From assembly GCA_037501455.1 (NCBI GenBank), contig CM074864.1, forward strand, positions 27,956,001 to 28,020,000: a DNA stretch of 64,000 nucleotides, in the 5' to 3' direction. The stretch comes from Lantana camara. Taxonomy: Eukaryota; Streptophyta; Magnoliopsida; Lamiales; Verbenaceae. Below, one piece after another: positions 56,358 to 64,000 of this stretch. The notes under the pieces were generated by a model. The model saw nothing but the letters and a program-made list of their open reading frames with translations, was not told the origin of the DNA and did no database searches. Positions within the stretch are counted from its first letter, which is position 1, and every line of letters begins with the position of its first letter. Both the position numbers and the translations under genes were made by a program.

Positions 56358-58763
56358 TGTAACAGCCCGACTCAGGGCCAAGTTGAGAAAGGTAAGTAAA
56401 GGGTAACTCAGGAAGCGTTTATAATCTCGATCCTTAATAATTCACTTCATGCATTGCATTTTATGTGACTTATAAGTTTTTATATGTTATAATTAAATGT
56501 TCGTCAATTTAATTCCTTTCTCTATTTAATTTGTACTTTGAAACTCTTTTCATAAAATCCTAGAATTCTAGTATTCATTCCCTTCTAGCACCTAAAACCC
56601 CTTCATATACTTCAAAACCCATTCCTACATTTTTAGGTTGGAAATTACGAAAATACCCCTACAGCTCAAAAATATTCCTACATTTCCCGAAACACTTTCA
56701 CTACCCAATATTTTAACCAAAAGAATCCTCACATTATTTCGAGGATCGTGATACTCTCTGTAAACCACAATTCCCATCCTAACTCCCGTAGTATCAGAAA
56801 CCGGCAAAAAACCCTAGCTTATGATTCGATCATCAATAAATCCTTACTCATCTACTTTTTGATATTCAAAATTATAACCAAAACGACCCTCAAATTATTT
56901 CATGAATTTTCATGCATTTACCAAAAACTCGATTTCACCCCTAGCATATTTATAAATATTTTCCTATTTAAAAATCATCATTTTATTTTAAAACAATTAG
57001 CTTTTGATCAATAGTCGAAATTATACTTAAAACGATCCTTGAATTTTCCTCTACATTATAGTGATTTTTCCAAACTCTAAACTTTATCATAGCTTCGTTT
57101 ATATAATTTTCTTATGATTTTCATCATCTTTAGTATTCATAATTTATAAACAAAAACTCCAAATATTTCATATTTATAATCAAAACGAAGCTCACTTTTC
57201 ACTCATTCTATTATTAATTCACTACATCAAAATTTTATCTCTCGACTCTTGAATAAATTTTATATTATTTTTACATTTATTTTTAATCAAAATGACATCA
57301 CCCATGACCTCATGGTCTTCTAGAATAATTAAACAAATGAGCATAATTTCTCCACATTTCCTAGTTAATTACCAAGCATTTGTTCATGAAATAATTTAAC
57401 CACATCTCCAACTTAATTACCAAGCATTTGTTGAAATCTTAGGCAACCACATCTCCCATAAACTTTCATTTATTGCTTAGAAACCCCTCATGACTACCTA
57501 TAAATACCCCCCTTAAGCCTCATTTATACCTCACAATTCAACACACAAAATCACTCTCTCCCTCTCCATTCTCACGCCACAACCCTCTCTCTCTCTACAA
57601 GGCGAACATAGGATCGAAGAGTGGAATCCTCACAGTTCCACTTAAGTCTCGATACCGGTGAGGGTTTTAAATCTTTTTAACTGAAATCATGATAAAATAC
57701 TTTACTCTATTTTCTTGAATTTCCTTTCAAGTTATTCTTCGCTTTATGGGAAAATAATTCTTGTTAATTATTGAAAACATATACTTACCCGAAAAGTACT
57801 TAGTACTTTCTTACGGGGTAAATATTCTCGTCTTGCAAGTAAAAATTATTGTTTTTCCTATGGGCCCGGTGGTATTGGTAGAAGTAGTAGTCCGGGAGGC
57901 ACGGGCCGAGGTCTACTATTATACCAGCCGCCAACTAGATCTTGGTGGTGGTCTAACTGGAGGTTAGTTATTCCACACCAAGTGACGGGAAAAGGTACGC
58001 CCCTCCCACAATCTTGTTCATCGTCACTAGGGCTTGCAACCCTACGTGACACCGGAGGAAGAAGGATGGTACTCTCGTATTTGTTTTATTAAGTACCGAC
58101 ACCTTGATCAGTGTCGTTACCATTTTTCTCGGATTTTACGGAGTTAAAGTTGGAGACGCCTAGCTTGCGGGCATAAAATCATTTTCAAAACGGTTCATAA
58201 AGTTTCTAAAGTATAACCTATATTCCCCCTACTCCTATTTCAAAAAAATATGAACCGGATATTATTGTCATATACCTATTTGTTATTATATAGTATATAC
58301 ATTTCAAACCAAGATTTTCTTGGTCAAAACATTTTCAAAATCTTACTTATAATCCTATACCTCAAACCCCCCGTCACTTAGTCATTTTGACTAACCCTCC
58401 TACTCTTTTAATTCATGATTTCAGGAATCGTTACAGCGACGCCTTAGAGGTATCTTGAAGCTTTAAGGTGTCACTTTCAGTCATTTAGATTAATCACGAG
58501 TGCATGTACATCTCTCCATAAGCACTCTCTCCTGTGAAATAGCCCTATCGTTGTAATTACATATCCAACTTAATAATATGTGTCTCGTTATATATATTGT
58601 CCCCTTTCATAGCTCATGTTTAGGTTTATTTCCGTTGCAATTAAATTTCATACTCTGCTATTGTATAGTCTTGTCCGTTCGCCGGAGTATTTCTCGAGTG
58701 CTAGGTCTCACATCCACTCGGGAAGTACAACGGTGCGGGGTTGTAGTGTTAAGGGGCGCTACA
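56358..58763 (+). repeat. Shared LTR: 3' LTR of H1 and 5' LTR of H2
   Basis: 2406 bp, TGTAACAGCCCG...GGGGCGCTACA. It is preceded by the H1 polypurine tract and followed by the H2 primer site (58771). TATA box 57499-57506, intron-like segment 57658-58424, stem-loop near 58378-58394. Confidence 0.93.
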
Positions 58764-58770
58764 GCTAAGG

Positions 58771-58782
58771 TGGTATCAGAGC
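58771..58782 (+). other. Primer-binding site, H2
   Basis: TGGTATCAGAGC seven bases after the shared LTR. Confidence 0.92.
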
Positions 58783-58886
58783 GTCAGGTTTAGATAGAGA
58801 GAACTTAATTTAAACATTAGATAGAGAAAGTATTTCACTATAATTTTTCTGCTCTAATAATTTGTAAAGTGTTTTTCTAGAGTAAA

Positions 58887-59645
58887 ATGGCTGGCTATGG
58901 TGAGCTTCCACATTCTGATAACATTGAGTGGCTTGATCAGTATGAGCCTCCTGGGACCTTAGTAGTTACTCGTAGTGGGGGTCCTAGATACTATCCCTGG
59001 CAGAGGATTAGGCAGCATAGTCAGGATTCACATCAGGAGGCCTTTCCCGGGTATGCCTACCCGAACAGAGCAGTTCACCTATTAGAGGCCGAGAGAGATG
59101 CCTACTTTTATGAGTATCAGAGGACCGGTGAGTATCGACTGGAGGCTGAGAGGAACCGAGAGATGGCTAGACAGACAGCGGTGGATCGAGACCATGCTCG
59201 GGACCAGTTAGCCGCATCTCAGATCGCTATCTCCCAGTTAGCATCACGAGTAGCCGAGCTCGAGGAGGATGTGCTTAGTTTGACTCTGGATCGTGAGGCT
59301 TCTATAGTGATTCATGACCAGTACCGAGCCCAGATGAGGAGCCGTTTGGAGGATGCACTTCACCTGAATGATACTCAGGTTATGGAGCAGGTTTTAGAGA
59401 TGCATCCCGGACCCGCGGTAGCCCATTCCGGCGACAGTGAGGCTTCAGAGGCTGTAGCCCATTCCGATGATGACGAGGAGGAGGAGCCCCAGCAGGACGA
59501 TGAGATTGGCGAGGATGTTGATGGACTACAGGTTGTTCCAGAGGAGGAGGATAGTGTTGAGCCTAGCGAGGAGTGGAGTCCTATTAGAGTTCCAGATTCA
59601 GATGATACGGTCGACCTCGAGACAGGCAGTGCTACAGAGGATTGA
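58887..59645 (+). CDS. Extra ORF before gag in H2
   Basis: 252 residues, same plan as 50674-51432: Tyr/Pro-rich head, coiled coil ~62-172, acidic tail. Differences are G23, S227 and V242; two further base changes are silent (near 59270 and 59521). The frame is intact. It is the first ATG after the LTR with the same AAAATGGC context. The next ATG-led gag frame lies about 490 bp downstream, so normal scanning would favour this protein and gag would need splicing or reinitiation. Function unknown. Confidence 0.75.
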   Translation: MAGYGELPHSDNIEWLDQYEPPGTLVVTRSGGPRYYPWQRIRQHSQDSHQEAFPGYAYPNRAVHLLEAERDAYFYEYQRTGEYRLEAERNREMARQTAVDRDHARDQLAASQIAISQLASRVAELEEDVLSLTLDREASIVIHDQYRAQMRSRLEDALHLNDTQVMEQVLEMHPGPAVAHSGDSEASEAVAHSDDDEEEEPQQDDEIGEDVDGLQVVPEEEDSVEPSEEWSPIRVPDSDDTVDLETGSATED

Positions 59646-60132
59646 GTTCTGGCCATGAGATACGAGGTACAGTATATAGGATAGTTATCCAGGGGAATGT
59701 ATATAGCAGCCAGTGGAGACACTCCCCATTTTTGCAGCAGTACATAGTAGCAGCAGCGGACAGTAGCAGCTTTGACTTACTAGGAGTGACAGTACTTGTA
59801 GGGTGTAACTCGAGGTAGATCGGGTCCACCCCTCTTTTCTTTTTGCTTTTACTTTTGTAGCTCTTGAAGCATACTAACCTTGATGCATATATATATATGA
59901 CACATTTTGATCATTTTACACTGTTATTTCATGTTACTTTACATTTCTGCGTCATGAGTCTTAGAATCGCTTCAAGATACCAGCAGGACCGTGAGTACTA
60001 ATGTTATTTCTTTCTGCACTTTATGTTTGATGATTGATGTTATTTGGTGATTATTGTTCTGAAATGATCTTTGAGACATTCTTACCCCACATGCATTATA
60101 TTTCCTATGTGATTGTAATTTCAGCATTCACA

Positions 60133-63100
60133 ATGCCTCAACGAAGAGCACCACGAAACAACTCCCCAACACCACAAGATCCACCCGGACACCCCGAACT
60201 TGTAGAAGCTTTAAGGCAGTTCGTTCGAACATGTACACCTGGGAATAACCCTACCAACGAACGATCCCTAGAAAGGTTTCTCCGAATGAATCCCCCAAAA
60301 TTCTTTGGAGAACCTAACGACCTGAAGGCTGAAAATTGGATAGCTAGTTTGGAAAAGATTTATGAGGCTATGGATATATTTCCCGAGGAACGGGAACGAG
60401 TACAGTATGCAGCCTTTCTCTTAGAAGGACCTGCTTTGAGTTGGTGGAAACACGTCAAGCTAACCTGGATAGAAGACCACACTGATTACAGTTGGGCGGA
60501 GTTTGTGAAGGAATTTCAGAATAAGTATATTCCTCAAGTGATAAGGGACACTAGAGAGGCTGAATTCATGACTTTAACACAGGGTTATATGTCAGTAGCA
60601 GAATACGAGGCAAAGTTTGTGAGGTTAATTCAGTATGCTCCACATATTTTGAATGATGAACGAAGGAAGACCAAGCGATTCATTGATGGATTAAAGCCAG
60701 ACCTTCGATGGGCTTTAGCTTCATTAGATATTGAAACTTATAATAAAGCGGTCGATAAAGCCCTGAAAACCGAAGCAGCTCACAAGAACATTCGTCTGGA
60801 AGCCAATCGCCCTGGTCCCCCTCAAAATAAGCCCTCTCAAGGAATGAAACGACCCGATGGACCATCCAGCCAGAAATTTGGGAAGAAACCCACACTAGCC
60901 CAGCAAAAGCCTAAGTCAGTCCCATCCAATTCACAAGAGGAGATCACTTGTGAATATTGTCACAAACCGGGACATACTGAACAAGACTGTCGAAAGAAAG
61001 CTGGCACATGTTTATGGTGTGGAGACCCTAATCACCAGTTTAATACATGCCCAAAGAGACCGGGACCTAAGGAAAAGGAGAAGACTGTGGGAAAATCTGG
61101 AAAGCCACTTGTCAAAGGAAAAGCTTACGCGTTGGAAGGAAACGAGGATCCAGACCCTTCGGATGTTGTGGAAGGTACGGTACACATCCTAAACACGCCA
61201 GTTAAGGTCTTATATGACCCTAGTGCCACGCATTCATTCATTGCATCAAATTTATGTGCGCGTTTAAATTTTCCACTTGAATGCTCATCATATAATTTCG
61301 AGATAAGTTCCCCCTTGGGAGCTTGTTTAATAACGGATCGAGTATATAAACGCTGCCCTATACAAATCGGTGATCGTTACTACCCAATGGATCTCATCGA
61401 ACTTCCGATAACAAGATATGGAATTATTCTGGGAATGGATTGGCTCTACAATTACCATGCTAAGTTGGATTGTTTCAAGAAAGAAATCATCTTAGGACAA
61501 GATGAAAGTTGGATTCCTGAAGACAAGAGATCAGTAGCAATCATTTCTATGACAGAAGTTAAGAAGTTTGTTCAGAAGGGAGCTACAGGGTTCGTTGCCT
61601 ATCTCCTAAATAGGCCAAAGGACCAACTTAAGGTTGAGGAGGTAGAAGTGGTAAATGAGTTTCTCGACGTTTTCCCAGAACATCTAAACTCGCTACCACC
61701 AGATCGCGAGTTAGAATTTGTAATCGATACTATTCCTGGGGCAGAGCCTTTCTCTAAAACCCCTTATCGGATGGCCCCAGCCGAACTTCAGGAGTTGAGA
61801 AAACAACTTGATGATTTGGTTGAATCAAGATATATCCGTCCCAGTACATCACCTTGGGGAGCACCAGTGTTGTTTGTAAAGAAGAAAGATGGGACATTAC
61901 GGATGTGCATCGATTACCGAGAACTTAATCGAATGACCATAAGGAACAAATACCCTCTACCCCATATAGAGGAGTTATTTGATGTCCTTCAAGGATCTCG
62001 AGTCTATTCTAAGTTAGACTTAAGGCAAGGGTATTATCAATTAAAGATTAGGGAGGAAGATATCCCTAAAACAGCTTTCAATACCCGCTATGGACACTTT
62101 GAATTCATAGTAATGCCTTTTGGATTGACCAATGCACCTGCTGCATTCATGGACATGATGCACCGGATATTCCGACCATGTTTGGATAAATTTGTGGTCA
62201 TTTTCATCGATGACATACTGGTATTTTCCAAAACGCCTAAGGAACATGCTGAACATCTCCGCATAGTGTTAAGTACTTTGCGAGATCATAAGCTATATGC
62301 TAAGTTCAGTAAATGTGAGTTCTGGATAGAAAAAGTTGCATTCCTCGGACATATAATCTCGGGATCAGGTGTTGAGGTAGATCCTTCGAAAATTGAAGCA
62401 ATTACAAATTGGAAAATACCAAGGAATCCATCAGAGGTGAGAAGTTTCCTAGGACTTGCAGGCTATTATCGCAGATTTGTAAAGGACTTCTCTAGGATAG
62501 CCGCGCCTCTCACAAAGTTAACAAAGAAGGAAAGAAAGTTTGAATGGACTGAACAATGCGAACAAAGTTTTCAAGAATTAAAGCAACGATTGACATCTGC
62601 ACCAGTACTAACCTTACCTGAAGGGAAGGAAGGTTATACAGTTTAAACCGATGCCTCTAAAGAAGGGCTAGGTTGTGTATTGATGCAGTACGGAAAAGTT
62701 ATAGCCTATGCCTCAAGAAAGCTCAAACCTCATGAGGAAAACTACCCTACTCATGACTTGGAATTAGCAGCAATTGTGTTTGCTCTTACCAAGTGGAGAC
62801 ATTATCTTTATGGGGTTACCTTTGAAGTTTTCACTGATCACAAGAGCCTACGGTATCTTTTTACTCAAAAGGAGTTGAATATGAGGCAAAGGAGATGGAT
62901 GGAATTTCTGGAAGATTACGACTGTGTAATCCAGTACCATCCAGGAAAAGCTAACGTAGTGGCTGATGCTCTAAGTCGGAAATCAAGCTTAGCATCACTC
63001 TCAAGGAAGCCTTCAAGTAACCCACGAAAATCGGTGAAAGTAATCTCACGAGCTCGATTAGCAAATTTAGTGGTATTGCCGCCACTAAAGGAAAAGATAA

Positions 63101-64000
63101 AAGAAGCTGAGGCTCAGGATGAATGGATTCAGAAATGTCTCAAATCCAAAGAAAAGGATCTTCAAGAGAAATTCAAAACCGATAATCAAGGGATTTTGAG
63201 ATACAAGGATCGGGTCTGCGTGCCTAATGTCATTCAAAAGGAAATATTGGACGAGGCACACAAAACTCGTTACTCGATACATCCCGGAGGAACTAAGATG
63301 TATCAAGACCTCAAGAAACATTTCTGCTGGAACGGCATGAAAAGAGACATAGCCAATTACATCAAGAAATGTCTAACTTGTCAACGAGTTAAAGCAGAAC
63401 ATCAGAGACCTGGAGGATTGTTGCAACCATTATCTATCCCTACTTGGAAATGGGATCAGGTAACCATGGATTTTGTTTATGGATTACCCAAGGTTAAAGG
63501 AGGATTTGATGGTATTTGGGTTGTCATCAATAGATTAACAAAATCCGCACATTTCTTAACTGTCAAAGCAACTGATAAAGTTAACTCGCTAGCCAAGCTC
63601 TATCAAAAGGAAATTATTCGGTTGCATGGAGTACCTCTTGGAATAGTTTCAGACAGGGACCCAAAGTTCACTTCACAACTTTGGCAAAACATTCAAGAAA
63701 TGATGGGTACCAAGTTAAACTTCAGCACAGCAGCACATCCTCAGACCGACGGGCAATCTGAAAGAACCATCCGATACCTGGAAGATATGTTAAGGGCTTG
63801 TGCCTTAGATTTCCAAGATAATTGGAAGGATTGCCTACCCCTTGTGGAGTTTGCATACAACAACAGCTATCAAGCTTCTATCCAAGTTGCACCTTACGAG
63901 GCTTTATATGGAAGAAAATGTAGATCCCCATTATACTGGGATATGGATGAAACCAAGGAAATTAAAAAGAAACCCCGAGGGAATATTGCTAAAAGATGGG
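60133..64000 (+). pseudogene. gag-pol of H2 (one stop; incomplete at window edge)
   Basis: Same protein as H1, starting at 60133. A TAA at 62644 replaces the Tyr of the RNase H YTDAS motif (TAT in H1), so the RNase H catalytic region is broken. Beyond it the frame stays open to the window end through the RNase H remainder, integrase zinc region and catalytic motifs (SDRDPKF, SERT). The integrase stop of H1 is absent here (CAA). Other differences: VVIN for VVID after GIW, FCWN for FWWN in the zinc region. Protease again reads DPSATHSF near 61216. The chromodomain lies outside the window. Confidence 0.92.

Larger units (their letters stand above)
48147..58763 (+). mobile_element. Ty3/gypsy chromovirus element H1 with extra ORF
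   Basis: LTRs 48147-50550 and 56358-58763, primer site 50558-50569, extra ORF 50674-51432, gag-pol 51920-56329, polypurine tract 56344-56356. About a dozen differences by eye separate the two LTRs, so the array is young. The right LTR is shared with H2. The chromodomain end places it with Tekay/Del-like elements, but the extra ORF before gag sets it apart from A and C. Confidence 0.93.
58764..64000 (+). mobile_element. Element H2 internal region, cut by window end
   Basis: A second full set in tandem: primer site 58771-58782, extra ORF 58887-59645, putative intron 59991-60124, gag-pol from 60133. It shares its 5' LTR with H1. The 3' part and LTR lie beyond the window. Confidence 0.92.

Overview
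The window is plant nuclear repeat DNA. It contains only LTR retrotransposons and their fragments, nested in and fused to one another. I found no host gene, rRNA, tRNA gene, CRISPR array or bacterial feature. Supporting signs are initiator-tRNA-Met primer sites (TGGTATCAGAGC), plant Ty3/gypsy chromovirus polyproteins ending in a chromodomain (Tekay/Del-like), a decayed Ty1/Copia element, 5-bp target-site duplications and plant-type splice signals. I cannot name the species; a dicot is likely.

Layout. 1-835: unassigned DNA with a weak ~180-bp periodicity. 836-20357: gypsy element A (LTR, gag-pol, LTR), whose gag is split by a Copia element at 4233-13615 (target duplication GTATA). 20358-22547: a second internal region, B, sharing A's right LTR and cut off in RT. 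22548-30548: gypsy element C, with most of its 5' LTR deleted. 30549-34364: scrambled LTR, leader and gag pieces of elements D and I plus an inverted arm. 34365-34589 and 43354-46616: minus-strand LTR F, split by complete non-autonomous element E (34590-43348, target duplication GTAGC). 46617-47901: plus-strand LTR fragment G. 48147-64000: tandem gypsy array H1-H2 (LTR-internal-LTR-internal), running out of the window; each internal region has an intact extra 252-codon ORF before gag-pol.

Every gag-pol frame is broken by stops, insertion, deletion or the window edge. The H polyproteins are the least damaged, with two stops in H1 and one in the visible part of H2. E and the Copia copy have near-identical LTR pairs but defective interiors, so they were probably mobilised by proteins supplied in trans.

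The most unusual signal is structured repeat architecture not explained by coding. (1) The LTRs of A/B, E, C and F carry palindromes in pairs whose members start almost exactly 32 bp apart, with a 16-18 bp spacer usually centred on CAAAGG or a close variant. The palindrome sequence differs by family (GGGAACGGCCGTTCCC, GACACGGCCGTGTC, ATCCACC-CC-GGTGGAT). (2) Three unlike elements (the Copia leader, the E 3' region and element I) carry tandem hairpin arrays in which the loop is constant and the stems change but stay self-complementary. (3) Stem-loops with compensatory changes recur in the leader, near the LTR 3' end and between stop codon and polypurine tract. (4) The gypsy LTRs share an intron-like segment (GGTGAGG or GGTGGGG donor, YAG/G acceptor), and a further acceptor-like TTTCAG sits at the gag start. 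Pairings and spacings were read by eye, not computed.
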